A stretch of 64,000 nucleotides of DNA from Saccharomyces mikatae IFO 1815 (Eukaryota > Ascomycota > Saccharomycetes > Saccharomycetales > Saccharomycetaceae). The stretch covers positions 372,001 through 436,000 of the forward strand of contig NC_079270.1 in assembly GCF_947241705.1 (NCBI RefSeq). Reading direction: 5' to 3'. A program made the translations under genes and the position numbers. The notes under the pieces were generated by a model. That model was given only the letters and a program-made list of their open reading frames with translations. It did not search any database and was not told where the DNA came from. Below are positions 28,919 to 39,457 of this stretch, piece after piece; within the stretch, counting starts at the first letter, position 1, and each line of letters begins with the position of its first letter.

Positions 28919-30284
28919 TACCAATTTATACTCTTATCGTTCTTAAAATGAATAAAGTACTGCAGCTATTCCAGATTCTAAGCGAATGAATGAGTGGGTG
29001 GGTGGGTGTGACTAACTATTGAACTACCTTTAAGCGATCTTAGCCAACTATTTAGCAATAAAGCGAAAAATATAAGTAAAATTAAAAGCGCAAATTTATA
29101 GCTTTGAGCTTAAGTATGATACCATAAGACTATAACATATAACAATCAATGGGGCTTACGATATGAAAACAAGGTATATAAAAGGTGTGCTGCTCATGGG
29201 AAAAACACGAACAAAACGCCTACATTAAAAATACAATACCGACTATTTTTTTTTCTTTTGAGAAGCCCACTCTAAGTAAAAATAAAACAATGATGGAAAA
29301 GAAAGGAAAAAAGCTCGAAGAGATAATAAAAATGCAGCAGAGAAGACTAGGCACAACGAAGTGGGATTGTGTCTACGCTTTTAACGGTGTTTCCTTCATC
29401 CTCGCCACGTTTCCACTCAGATCTCAGTCTCTGCTTTACTTTACAGCGGCATAAGAAGGCACGTCCCCTGAAAAGCACAGGCTAGCCAGAAACAAAAAGG
29501 CCAGAACGGGCGCCGAACTCCTCGTACCGAGCACCAAAGAGGGGTACGGCACACACATACAGGAAAAGGGTAACTGATTAACATACGTACACCCCGAGCG
29601 AAAAGTTCCGCAAGTTTTATAGGCAATGGTCACTGTGGAGAATAAAGGGTTGTGACACCCAATATCTTCGCCGGGAAAGCTTCTTGACGTCCACCAAAAG
29701 GATACTGCAGCATTTTTCTTCTCGCACCAAAGCCGCGCCCACAGCAAAATGAGACGGTTCCGTTTATTACCGTCTTGTTGCTTAGATTAACAAATTCTCT
29801 TCCACATTAGTCTGCGTACTGCCATTTGTCAGCACATGAAGTGACCGCACTGGAGATTTTTTTTTCTGGCAAGTGAGAGCGAACGTAAAGTTAAGGTTTC
29901 GATCGTATCTTCATTCGTTCATTTCCTAGAGAAAGTGCAGCAGTGTAGCGGCCTGATTGGATAGACAAAAGAGCGAAAAGGAAAAAGAGAAAATGAATTC
30001 CTATGCCCAGCGCGTACTCAAAAGTATATAGAGTTGTGCAGAGATGCGGCGTGCATTGTTTATAGTGGGGCAAACATACTTGTGGCTCAATTTGACACAT
30101 CTATTGTAGTCTTCACCTGGTCTAATGCAATGTAGTTTTTTCCCGAAGGAGAAGGATTTCGACTCCTATTGCGCACCTTGTCTCATTTGAGTCACCGTTC
30201 ATATTTAATTCTTTTCTTAACGCATTTCGACAGGATTTGTTTTTAAAAAATATACATATAATATAAACGTGCGCTGCTTAACTT
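28919..30284. other. HMS1 upstream / EXO1 downstream region, 1.4 kb
   Basis: Long upstream space for HMS1. It contains a GTGG-type run (gtgggtgggtgggtgtg, about 28992-29008), CCCCT at 29465-29469 and AGGGG at 29540-29544. A GC-richer zone of about 29430-29760 contrasts with AT-rich flanks. ORFs on both strands (29185-29454 plus; 29436-29747 minus) have no domain and no good start. S. cerevisiae has a small uncertain ORF, YOR032W-A, near this place; here the corresponding stretch holds only a nine-codon ORF (MNEWVGGCD, from 28985). Confidence 0.5.
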
Positions 30285-32414
30285 TTATTTACCTTTGTAA
30301 ACAAATTGGGAAAGTAAAGAGATGGACCTAACTGCCGGCCGAGTTTGGCTTGACTTGCTAGCTTCAATTTCTCTTTTGTTACTTTCCTCATGCAAAATGG
30401 GTGATGAATTGTATGACTTCTTTTCATCGACACTTTTTGTGCTAATGACAATTCTTTGGGACCTAGCACCGATGAGACTTTTCCGTAATGATGGCCTTTG
30501 AATGGTTTGGTTTTTATCTTTGTTACTCTCATGACTACCATCTCTGTTTTGATTGACATATACCATTCCTTTATTTTTCTGATTAACATGTCGAGGATAA
30601 AGCGGTTGTCTGTTAGCAATTGCTCCACTGAATGATGAAGAATATCTAAATTTTTGTAAGACCGTTGTGCATCCCGATATATTCCTCTGGGACGAGCCAT
30701 GAATTGAACTAGTACTGCTTGTAGGAATCTTTTGTTCAACAATTTCACTATAATCCTCAGTAGTATCACTACTATCGTAATTATCATCGTCATTGTCAGT
30801 GCTATAGATCCCCCCACTGCTGATGACCTCTTTTTCATGACCTTGAAGAATTCTCGGATCTTCTTCCAATTCACTAACAACTTCAGAAACGTTTTCACTT
30901 AGGTTATCATCAGCTTCTAGATTTGTTGTAACAAAGGAACTAGGTACTTGTGTAGATAACTGGGACTCAGGAATGGCTTCCACTAAAGACTGAGAGTTTG
31001 CTCCCTCTTTAAAATCATGTGATTCACCTTCTTTTTCAAAATCTTTGATAGTAACCACAGAAGGCCTATTAAAAAACTTGCTCCTTGTATCTTGTAAAGT
31101 TTCGTGAACTGCATTGACATTACCTAATTTTCTGCGTTTAATTGTCATTGTCAGTTTATCTTCCACTTGTTTTAAACTATGGACGTTATTTACAACTTTA
31201 GGAGTACAATCTACTCTTGTCATTTTGTGGAAAAATGATTCTATTGGTTTACTTTTGACTTCAGAGGTATTGATATTGGTTTTACCGAATTCCAAATTCG
31301 ACTTGGATACTAATTGTAATTTGTGCTCTCTATTAGCTAGCGGCTGGTGGAAATCATATGGATTCAAATCTCCTTGAGCAATTTTAAAATGCAAATCGTG
31401 ATCTATATCGTTATCAAAATGTACTATTTGTTTCATCTGAGTATCTCTGTGAACGACATGACCAATGCACTCACAGAGCTTCTTTCGTTTATCTTCAGTA
31501 TCTCTCAAGTGCAGTGGAACTTCATTCAAGCTCACTATCTTCTTCCGGATAGGACAAAATACCCTTTGAAATTGAAATGCCAAGACAGCAGCTTCGTACT
31601 CACCGATGTATGCTTCCGGAATTGTCAGCTTCCCCTCTCTCTGTATACTAAGAATTATTCTTTCTATTGTGTTAAATCGTCTAACCAATTTCATTGCAGT
31701 GATTAAGCCAACCTTGGGAATTCCATTGGTATAATCACAACCAGATAAACAAACCATGGTTATAATTTCATCATTAGTTAACAATCCCAATGGAAACTTC
31801 TTTGGGAGTTTAATAAAGTTATCGCGGCATATTTCCAAACATTCTCCATAATCATTCAACTTGGTAACAAGACGTCGGCATCCAAAGACGAGAAGGTCAG
31901 AGTCCTCAGAAATTATTCCCTGCACAATGTTCTTCTGTTCTAAGTATACCATTTGAGAGTCTGCCTCGAATGGGGCTACAATGTAGCGAATACCGTTAAG
32001 CTTACAGTAGCATATAATGCATTTTGCCATTTCAGGCGTTATGTCAACACATTTTTGGAAATAGTCCATTGCATTTTTTTTTTCTCCGCAGGCCCATAGT
32101 CTTTCAGCAATGGCTTTGTTTTCTTGTCTCTTATCCCTTCTTTTAAATTCTGTCGACTTTTTGACTGGAATGGCATCTCCATCAAACACCAAGTACGGTT
32201 CAACTTTAAAAGTTTTCATTAGACTAAATCGTTTTATAAAAAATTGTAAGTATTTATCAGTCGGTTTTCCCATTGCAAGTTCATAAGCGCAGGAGCAGGC
32301 AGCTCTATGTAGCCACGCATATCCATCAATGGCTAATACCTCTCCTTCATATCTACGTAGTGACACTGGATTTTGAATGGACTTTAACTGAGGAAGAAGA
32401 CCCTGGATACCCAT
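30285..32414 (-). CDS. EXO1: Exo1, 5'-3' double-strand DNA exonuclease and flap nuclease
   Basis: A nuclear FEN1/RAD2-family nuclease for mismatch repair, long-range resection of double-strand breaks and meiotic crossing-over. Length is 709 residues against 702 in S. cerevisiae. The N domain begins MGIQGLLPQLK. The I domain carries PFEADSQMVYLE and ISEDSDLLVFG with metal-binding acidic residues (about 150-173), then LSGCDY, and a helix-hairpin-helix region GIPKVGLITAMKL. The Mlh1-interacting box RSKFF is at residues 444-448, so the two Phe fall on 447 and 448 as in S. cerevisiae. The tail is disordered and Ser-rich. An MCB box upstream fits G1/S expression. Confidence 0.97.
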   Translation of the reverse strand: MGIQGLLPQLKSIQNPVSLRRYEGEVLAIDGYAWLHRAACSCAYELAMGKPTDKYLQFFIKRFSLMKTFKVEPYLVFDGDAIPVKKSTEFKRRDKRQENKAIAERLWACGEKKNAMDYFQKCVDITPEMAKCIICYCKLNGIRYIVAPFEADSQMVYLEQKNIVQGIISEDSDLLVFGCRRLVTKLNDYGECLEICRDNFIKLPKKFPLGLLTNDEIITMVCLSGCDYTNGIPKVGLITAMKLVRRFNTIERIILSIQREGKLTIPEAYIGEYEAAVLAFQFQRVFCPIRKKIVSLNEVPLHLRDTEDKRKKLCECIGHVVHRDTQMKQIVHFDNDIDHDLHFKIAQGDLNPYDFHQPLANREHKLQLVSKSNLEFGKTNINTSEVKSKPIESFFHKMTRVDCTPKVVNNVHSLKQVEDKLTMTIKRRKLGNVNAVHETLQDTRSKFFNRPSVVTIKDFEKEGESHDFKEGANSQSLVEAIPESQLSTQVPSSFVTTNLEADDNLSENVSEVVSELEEDPRILQGHEKEVISSGGIYSTDNDDDNYDSSDTTEDYSEIVEQKIPTSSTSSIHGSSQRNISGCTTVLQKFRYSSSFSGAIANRQPLYPRHVNQKNKGMVYVNQNRDGSHESNKDKNQTIQRPSLRKSLIGARSQRIVISTKSVDEKKSYNSSPILHEESNKREIEASKSSQTRPAVRSISLLSQFVYKGK

Positions 32415-32716
32415 CCCTTTATGTGCTTTTCAGTATCGTTAAGTTCCTTCTATTATTAATCCACTCCAAAAAGCAATATTAACTATAGTTTTATGAGGAC
32501 ATATAAATATACTTTGCAAAGTAAGCGCCTGATATATTTCGTTACTTTTTTTTCACAGGAGCAATTATATAAATTCCTCGAAAGATCTTTTTGCTGTCAA
32601 TCACGCAAATTTTATTGTGCACAAAAATAGTTCTTGTACTTCCCGCCTTGAATAAAAACGCGTAAGAAAAAATATTGATAATGCCCTATAGAGAAAAATT
32701 TAAATAAAACACGAAG
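32415..32716. other. EXO1 promoter / AKR2 3' region
   Basis: 302 bp between AKR2 and EXO1, both on the minus strand. Apart from the MCB box at 32658-32663 it is AT-rich, with no other feature seen. Confidence 0.5.
32658..32663. promoter_or_regulatory. MCB element upstream of EXO1
   Basis: ACGCGT, the MluI cell-cycle box bound by MBF, about 244 bp upstream of the EXO1 ATG. Fits the known late-G1 rise of EXO1 transcription; binding not shown here. Confidence 0.6.
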
Positions 32717-34951
32717 TTAGTTTGAACATAGTACTTCTCCTTCTCGGGCAGGATATTCGTATAACTCGTAGTAGTCAACCTCAATTCCACCTAGCATAGC
32801 CTTCGAAGTATCAGAGGAGTAAAAAAACCGTTGCCATAAGGGCGCCGTCACATCACTATTAAGCCAAAAATCGGTCAAATTTGTTCTCCAGTGATTTGTC
32901 ACTAAAAATCTTCGAAGCATTGATTTCTGATGTTGCTGTTGAACCTCCCCGTGTAAAAGGTGGGATATACCTACCATTTCCTTAATGGTAACGAGACATT
33001 GATTAATACCGAACATTGAAAAGCATGCGTCAAGAATAGCATGACGTCTATTCCTTGGTTCCAGACCATCAATGGAAATTGTGTGAGTAACGGTTGTCCC
33101 AATTGCACCTTCAGACCTCATATCATTATCTTCACTACTTGCCATGGAATATATAGGTTTTTCAAATGGTATCAGACTAAAAGATTTAGCCCTACGTTCC
33201 TCTTTGATTAGGATAAACAATTCAGGAACTGTGATTCCTTTTAATATTTGGAAACACTGAACAATCAACATGGCTCCCAGCCACAAGAAGTTTACACTAA
33301 CCCAAATGAACAAAAAAAAGGTTGACGGATCGTAATTAGAACCCTTACACAAAGTCTCGTTCTTAAAGAGGGCGCATCTTGCATACCCATCAACCTGTTC
33401 ATAAATATGGTTTGTTCTCTTAAAATAAGCCAAACACAACCACATGAATAAAAACATGTGATACTGGACTGTTAAAGCGAAAAAAAGAAAAAGCTTATGA
33501 TTTTTCAAACCAATATCGTTATAAACCCATGGACAAAAATGGTCATATCTTGCTACTAGGGCACCACTAAAAGGAGAAAATTTGCTTCTCAATGGCTTTC
33601 TTTCTAAGGTCTCAACGCAAAAGTTTTCCCTGTCAAACTTTCCTAATTGAATTAATTGTTTTATTGTTTCTTGTATCGAAATCAAACTGTCGTCCGTTTT
33701 CAAACAACCAGGATCTGATCGTACCAATTTCAGAAAAAGTATAAATGTCAAGAGTGAAGTAACCAAAAACTGGACGTTTTTCATGATATAGTCATATACA
33801 CTATATGGATACAACTTTTTCGTCCAAACAAATATCAAAAAACAGAAAGTGGACAGAAACAGGCCACTGAAAAAGGTAGTTCTAGTTAAAGAAACTTTGT
33901 AGGTCTTTCTTCTTGGAAGAGATGGTAACACAAACTTTTTTAAGGAATTTACGGTGACAACGGTGACCAGGAGAGAAAGCAGAATGGCTAGTACTGGAGA
34001 AAGAACCAGCGAAATCAAGTAAGTGTAAACCATAAGTAAAAAAGGTGAGAAAAAAGTAATGAACTGTGCATGCGAGCTCTTCTTAATTAATTTATCTTTT
34101 GGGTTTCCGAGTCTGTCATATCCATGATGTTGCAAGGCTTGCTCGAACAGTGATTTCATTCCCATTCCTTCAGCAAGATCAAAGCAGTCTTGCTTTTGAT
34201 TATTTCTTTCGTAAAAATTTGCGCCGTCAAGTATTAGGTCACATATGACCCTTTGATCGCCACCAATTATAGCACAATGAAGCGCATTGAATCCCCTATT
34301 ATCTGTTAATGCAACTGTGGCGCCGAATTTTAACAGAAGTTCTACAGTTAGAAAATCACCTTGGTAGGCAGCCCACAGCAGGGGTGTTCTGTTATTTTTA
34401 TCTTTTGAATCGATGTCGATATTGTTATTGTTGTTTACGACAAAGTAGAGAACGTAGACAACAAGCAAAATATTAGAACTGTAAACACTAAAATGAATAA
34501 TATTAAGGCCTTGTTTATCTATGAGTGTTGGATCAGCCCCATGCTTGAGTAGTAAGTCAACAATGTATACATGACCATATCTTGCAGCCCAGTGCAAGGC
34601 GGTAGCACTCTCAGAGCCTGCTGTTTGGTTAGGGTTTGCTCCCCGAAGTACTAGGAATTCTGCTACAGAAAATCTATTTTTAATGCAGGCCCAATGCAAG
34701 CCTGGAATTTCATCAATACAGTCGTTGTTAATATCAATGGCCCCACTTTCGACCATCTCCTTCACCACTTTTAGATTCCCATCTTTCACAGCTTGAATAA
34801 AAATGTCAATCACAAATTCAATGTCAGATTCACTATTTAGAGGTTGCATTTCGCTACTACCCAAAGCGCCTGCATTATCTTGAGCGGCATCGAAGACAGC
34901 ACCTGTCTCATCAACGGGGTTTCCCATGCTCCCATTATGACTAGCTGGCAT
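32717..34951 (-). CDS. AKR2: Akr2, ankyrin-repeat DHHC-type palmitoyltransferase
   Basis: A Golgi-type membrane S-acyltransferase related to Akr1, implicated in endocytosis of Ste3. The first in-frame ATG is at 34951, giving 744 residues; the frame upstream to 34969 begins with TTG. The N-terminal half holds about six ankyrin repeats (for example [20 protein letters not shown] and [20 protein letters not shown]). Membrane segments follow from about residue 310. The catalytic motif is DHFC at residues 470-473, inside [20 protein letters not shown], where the wider family has DHHC and Akr1 has DHYC. Most zinc cysteines of typical DHHC domains are absent, as is usual in Akr proteins. AKR1 is the duplication paralogue. 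Confidence 0.94.
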   Translation of the reverse strand: MPASHNGSMGNPVDETGAVFDAAQDNAGALGSSEMQPLNSESDIEFVIDIFIQAVKDGNLKVVKEMVESGAIDINNDCIDEIPGLHWACIKNRFSVAEFLVLRGANPNQTAGSESATALHWAARYGHVYIVDLLLKHGADPTLIDKQGLNIIHFSVYSSNILLVVYVLYFVVNNNNNIDIDSKDKNNRTPLLWAAYQGDFLTVELLLKFGATVALTDNRGFNALHCAIIGGDQRVICDLILDGANFYERNNQKQDCFDLAEGMGMKSLFEQALQHHGYDRLGNPKDKLIKKSSHAQFITFFSPFLLMVYTYLISLVLSPVLAILLSLLVTVVTVNSLKKFVLPSLPRRKTYKVSLTRTTFFSGLFLSTFCFLIFVWTKKLYPYSVYDYIMKNVQFLVTSLLTFILFLKLVRSDPGCLKTDDSLISIQETIKQLIQLGKFDRENFCVETLERKPLRSKFSPFSGALVARYDHFCPWVYNDIGLKNHKLFLFFALTVQYHMFLFMWLCLAYFKRTNHIYEQVDGYARCALFKNETLCKGSNYDPSTFFLFIWVSVNFLWLGAMLIVQCFQILKGITVPELFILIKEERRAKSFSLIPFEKPIYSMASSEDNDMRSEGAIGTTVTHTISIDGLEPRNRRHAILDACFSMFGINQCLVTIKEMVGISHLLHGEVQQQHQKSMLRRFLVTNHWRTNLTDFWLNSDVTAPLWQRFFYSSDTSKAMLGGIEVDYYELYEYPAREGEVLCSN

Positions 34952-35638
34952 ACTGGTGACAAAAAACAATGAAGTGTTCCAAAGTAATAGAAATAGTGTA
35001 CACGACCGACGAACTAGATTACTGCTAGTTAAAAAATCTTGCAGAGTCCAGTTTTTATCAGAAAAAAATACGAAGTCTTCACGATTTCTAACTATAAACG
35101 ATAATATGAAGGATCAATTATTGCTGAACGAAAGAGACTATTAAAAGATTAAAAATAGTATCCACAGAACCTCGCCTTGGCGAATTGAACAATGATTAAG
35201 CGATTAAGAAGTCAGGCTCGTTTAACAACAAGCTTGGTACATCGCATGCTGCACGAAGTTATAACTTAAAAAAACGAAGACGTGAAAAAAGAGAAGATCT
35301 TTCCTTTCTCTATTGTTCGCTTAACCATCGGACCGAAGCAACTCTGAGGGAAAAAAAAGAGGTGCTTCACGTAGTCACTGGAGAGCCAATTTTTTTCAGA
35401 ACACTTGCGGTATCATCCACCATATAAAGTACCGTAGAGTAGTACTATGGAGTAGTACTGTAGAGTGAAGAAAAGTGAAGTATAACTAGAAATATATATA
35501 CAGAGAGCGCCATTTCCAAGAAAATATTCTTCTGGCTGTGAAAATATTACATAATTTCAGTGGATTCAGTTAGCCATGTTTTGTTAATTTTCTTGGTGGA
35601 GAAAGAAAATGCGTTATACACGACAGTTCTGTTTACAT
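34952..35638. other. AKR2 upstream / SHE4 3' region
   Basis: 687 bp. A small direct repeat, gagtagtact at 35437-35446 and 35450-35459, followed by tagagtgaag, lies about 180 bp beyond the SHE4 stop. A plus-strand ORF at 34956-35144 covers the AKR2 leader and is not credible. No other gene seen. Confidence 0.5.
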
Positions 35639-38008
35639 TTAGACTTTGATCTTAGCCAAAATGACAGGGATCGCAGCAGAAAACTCTGGTCCTAAGTCTC
35701 CCCTCTCCAAAGACATATTCAGAGCCTTCTTTAATTGCTGATTCTCTTGCAACAACGGATATACTTCGTTAGGGCTGTTGTCTGGTATCATTTCAAATAA
35801 TCCGTAAAAGAGCATAAGTAATCTTTGTCTTAGTTCAATATCATCAATTTGATCTGCAAATACTTGAATAGCATTTTCAATGAGTTCTTTTTTGGTCAAG
35901 AGTTCTTTAGCTATCAATGGGATCGTAGTGGCAATATTAGCAAAAATAGCGGCAACGGCTCGTTGAGATTCAATGTCGGATAATTGAAGTAATTTCACTA
36001 ATATATTGAAATTTTTCAAACTTTGCGGATTTTCCAGATTGAAAAACTTCGCAGCAATTGTCAATGGATGACTCATCATATTACTTATTAATTCTAGTGT
36101 TGATCTTTGCAGTGGGACGTTTTCATCCAGCATCAGATTCTCAATTGTAGACCAATAGTCATCTGTAGACACGATGCGCTTACAAACTTCTTCACCATCG
36201 GATGTTTCTGATGAGGCTAAGTTAGTCAAAGCTAATAAAGCTTCATAATTATCTGTCAACTTGATTTGCTCGTCGTTATGTAATGGATTTTCATCCACTG
36301 GTGTAGACCTCGGTAGCAATTCGAACAAGAACGGTATGGCGTTTAATGCAGAGTATTTTCTAAATATTAAAGCTGGATTGGTGAATATTAGCATTCTTGT
36401 TAGAGCGCGACAGCCTAGAATACGTATAGGCTCTCCTACGTCTTGCTTATTGACCAAATATTCCAAGATGATAGTTGTGCCACCTTGTGAAATGCATTGA
36501 GGAATGAAATTTTTTGAGCGAGTCAAGTTATAGATAACTCTTACCACTTGTTGTTTGCAATTGGGGCTCAAGCTGTGCATTTCACTCTTCAAAAAAGATA
36601 TTAATTCGGTGTTTAACACATACTTCTCGTCAAACAATGTGATATCTACTTTTGATTCTTTCTCTGCGCCAATCTTCTCTGCAGCTGGTCCTTTTAAGTC
36701 CGCATAATTTTTTAAATCATTGATTGGTTGAGATCCGCTGTTGGTTTCCTCTGGTAAGGCGGTTAAGTTGGCCATAATAACCAAAAGGCCATACAAAAAA
36801 TGCGTGGTCCTCTGGTTTGTTATCAGGTCTAATAATATTTTAATAAAGCTGCCGTTATTTCTAACCATATTCTTCACTGAGGGTTTCAGGCTCAAGTACG
36901 CTAGCGCCTCCACGGACATATCGACTTTAGTGACTTCTTCCGATTTAAAGGATCCTTCATTCAAATCCTTGATTTTTGGCATGACACATCCTGAAATGGC
37001 ACTTATAAATATCTCAGATAATTGTGTTAAGTTTATATTTGTTAATTTTGTGAAGGACCATGTCTTGACTAATACTAATGCAGAATATACTTGCACTTCT
37101 TTCACGTTCAATGACGTCTCTAAGAGTTGAATGTAATTTTCAGTAATATAAACTCTCATTGTTTCGTCGATACATGCAGACGATAAGAGTTGCAGTAGTT
37201 CCTTTGTGAATTGCAAATCCTGCTCTTCGAACACTCTTTTCTTGAAAAGCTTGCTTAACCCATTGGTCAAGAATACTTCAGAACAAAGTGCCGTCAATGA
37301 AGGATACAATTCTGAGAGAGTTTTGACTATTGTAGACAATGGATCATTTCCTACCTCTATCTCCGCTTCCACAATCAGGCTGCTCATGAAATCGATAATT
37401 GCCTTATCAAAGTCCTTTGCAAAATTTGATTGTAAATTAGCAAAAATTATAAGCATCATCGACTTCACCTCATCCTCATTTATGCGTAAAATAAGTTCTT
37501 TCACTAAAAATCGTACTTCTTTAAAATTATAACTGAACTTATTCAATAGTTGTAGAATTACACTAAGCAAATAAGTTACGTGGACGTCCTCGCCATAATG
37601 TATCCTCATTTGCAGCTCATTCAATAGTGAAATTGTCGTCTTCTTGTCCGTGAAGCAACCAACAAAAATATGAACTGATGATCTGGATAACATTTCAAAT
37701 AAATTTAGTGCGAAGGTGATGTCTTTCTGGATAAGTTTTGATAAATGCGCACGGGATTCAGAGTGATCTTGGTAAGACCTTGTCAATATTTCTTCAACTT
37801 TATGGTCATCTATAAACCCTTTGATATTTGATACATCAGTAGGTATCTTCCTAGATGCAGAGTATTGCTTTAGTTGGAAAATGGCGCTTACAGCATCATT
37901 ATATTTTTGAACATCAGGGGTAGATATCAGGGTATTATCAAACGCGGCACAAAGATTATCAATTACAGAGGTTTCGATTGAATCATCCAATCTCTCATTC
38001 AGCGGCAT
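35639..38008 (-). CDS. SHE4: She4, UCS-domain myosin chaperone
   Basis: A cytosolic UCS protein that folds and stabilises myosin motor domains (Myo4 for ASH1 mRNA transport, Myo3/Myo5 for endocytosis). The 789-residue length equals S. cerevisiae. The protein is all-helical armadillo-like: repeated helical pairs from about residue 60 onward, with the UCS region in the C-terminal half (about 400-789), including CKQQVVRVIYNLTRSKNFI and GEPIRILGCRALTRMLIFTNP. No catalytic motif is expected or seen. It is divergent from PEP12 across 238 bp. Confidence 0.96.
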   Translation of the reverse strand: MPLNERLDDSIETSVIDNLCAAFDNTLISTPDVQKYNDAVSAIFQLKQYSASRKIPTDVSNIKGFIDDHKVEEILTRSYQDHSESRAHLSKLIQKDITFALNLFEMLSRSSVHIFVGCFTDKKTTISLLNELQMRIHYGEDVHVTYLLSVILQLLNKFSYNFKEVRFLVKELILRINEDEVKSMMLIIFANLQSNFAKDFDKAIIDFMSSLIVEAEIEVGNDPLSTIVKTLSELYPSLTALCSEVFLTNGLSKLFKKRVFEEQDLQFTKELLQLLSSACIDETMRVYITENYIQLLETSLNVKEVQVYSALVLVKTWSFTKLTNINLTQLSEIFISAISGCVMPKIKDLNEGSFKSEEVTKVDMSVEALAYLSLKPSVKNMVRNNGSFIKILLDLITNQRTTHFLYGLLVIMANLTALPEETNSGSQPINDLKNYADLKGPAAEKIGAEKESKVDITLFDEKYVLNTELISFLKSEMHSLSPNCKQQVVRVIYNLTRSKNFIPQCISQGGTTIILEYLVNKQDVGEPIRILGCRALTRMLIFTNPALIFRKYSALNAIPFLFELLPRSTPVDENPLHNDEQIKLTDNYEALLALTNLASSETSDGEEVCKRIVSTDDYWSTIENLMLDENVPLQRSTLELISNMMSHPLTIAAKFFNLENPQSLKNFNILVKLLQLSDIESQRAVAAIFANIATTIPLIAKELLTKKELIENAIQVFADQIDDIELRQRLLMLFYGLFEMIPDNSPNEVYPLLQENQQLKKALNMSLERGDLGPEFSAAIPVILAKIKV

Positions 38009-38246
38009 CGCGGTAGTGACTCTTGGATAATCTCTTGATGGAAGCCTATCAGATACTGACGTCCCTTACCATTACTCAGAAGATTCCTTTTTTATTTTGA
38101 GCCTTCGTGCCTTATCGCGGCTGATAATCATCATGATCAACGATCATTTGCTAAACTGAAATATAATCCCCTATATAACACGCATAACCACTTAGAAGAG
38201 GGTTTTCTAGTACTCAAACAAACTTATAGAATCTTAGTGCGTTGTA

Positions 38247-39113
38247 ATGTCAGAAGATGAATTTTTTGGTGGTGATAATGAAGGGGTCTGGAATGGCTCC
38301 AGATTCAGCGATTCGCCTGAGTTTCAAACGTTGAAAGAAGACGTTGCAGCAGAATTATTTGAGATAAATGGACAAATAAGCACGCTGCAGCAATTCACCA
38401 CAACATTGAAGTCATTTATAGAGAGGGGAGACGTTAGTGCGAAAGTTGTAGAGAGAATTAATAAGAGATCCGTAACAAAAATTGAAGAAATAGGTGAGCT
38501 TATCAAAAAGGTCAATACTTCAGTGAAAAACATGAATGCTATTGAGGATGCGAGCCTGGATAAAACCCAAATAATAGCTAGAGAAAAACTTGTGAGAGAT
38601 GTCAGTTATTCTTTACAAGAGTTTCAAAGTATCCAGCGGCAATTCGCCGGAGTGATGAAACAAGTTAATGAAAAGGCAAGAGAATCTCTTGAAGCTACTG
38701 AAATGGCAAACAATGTTGCTCTAATGGATGAAGAACAAGGAGAGGGTAGTCTAATAAGTACTCGAATACCAAGCAGCCAAATAGTTGTCGAGAGGGATCC
38801 AATAAATAACGAAGAATTTGCTTATCAGCAAAATCTTATCGAGCAGAGAGACCAGGAAATAAGTAATATTGAAAGAGGTATAACGGAGTTGAACGAAGTT
38901 TTCAAAGATCTGGGAAGCGTTGTTCAACAGCAAGGCATTTTAGTCGACAACATTGAAGCTAATATTTATACAACATCAGATAACACTCAAATGGCTTCGG
39001 ATGAGCTAAGAAAGGCAATGCGTCATCAAAAACGCACGAGCAGATGGAGAATGTACCTGTTGATTGTACTGCTCGTAATGCTTTTTTTTATATTTCTCAT
39101 CATGAAAATTTAA
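38247..39113 (+). CDS. PEP12: Pep12, endosomal Qa-SNARE (syntaxin)
   Basis: A tail-anchored t-SNARE of the late endosome needed for Golgi-to-vacuole protein sorting. The 288-residue length equals S. cerevisiae. An N-terminal Habc three-helix region lies at about residues 20-150. The SNARE motif follows at about 195-257 (LIEQRDQEISNIERGITELNE and EVFKDLGSVVQQQGILVDNIE, with the central-layer Gln). A C-terminal membrane anchor is clear (about 267-288, YLLIVLLVMLFFIFLIMKI). Compared with the S. cerevisiae sequence I recall, the N-terminal and linker residues differ most and the SNARE motif is nearly unchanged. Confidence 0.97.
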   Translation: MSEDEFFGGDNEGVWNGSRFSDSPEFQTLKEDVAAELFEINGQISTLQQFTTTLKSFIERGDVSAKVVERINKRSVTKIEEIGELIKKVNTSVKNMNAIEDASLDKTQIIAREKLVRDVSYSLQEFQSIQRQFAGVMKQVNEKARESLEATEMANNVALMDEEQGEGSLISTRIPSSQIVVERDPINNEEFAYQQNLIEQRDQEISNIERGITELNEVFKDLGSVVQQQGILVDNIEANIYTTSDNTQMASDELRKAMRHQKRTSRWRMYLLIVLLVMLFFIFLIMKI

Positions 39114-39457
39114 AGCTTGCGTACGCCATCAAATAATCATAATATATAGTATATACACATGAAGATTATTCTTAATATTCGTGGCCTTTTCTTGTGTTTC
39201 CATAATAAGATATGTCATTTCTATTCAAATGTTCGTGCACTTTCATACCTGGCCATATATGTATAGAAATTACGTCGAACATATTATTTTTTTCACTCTT
39301 CCTTGTTTTTTGAGAAGTCGTCGTTCATATAGTTATACCCTCATAAAGAATTACAAAGACTTTCTTACTTAAGTAAAAAACAAGAACTTAAAGAATATAA
39401 AGTGTTGGTGAAAGTCCTTCAGATATACAGAAAACAAAATAAAATAGGAGAACAAAT
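39114..39457. other. PEP12-CYC2 intergenic region
   Basis: 344 bp, tandem genes. An ORF at 39181-39372 lies inside and is considered spurious. No strong motif seen. Confidence 0.5.

Noticed and set aside
28992-29008. GGGT repeats as a possible G-quadruplex
   Set aside because: Only three runs of three Gs; a fourth is missing, so no canonical intramolecular quadruplex.
30278-30898. 206-codon minus-strand ORF overlapping the EXO1 3' half
   Set aside because: A shadow of EXO1 in another frame on the same strand; EXO1 motifs and length match the family.
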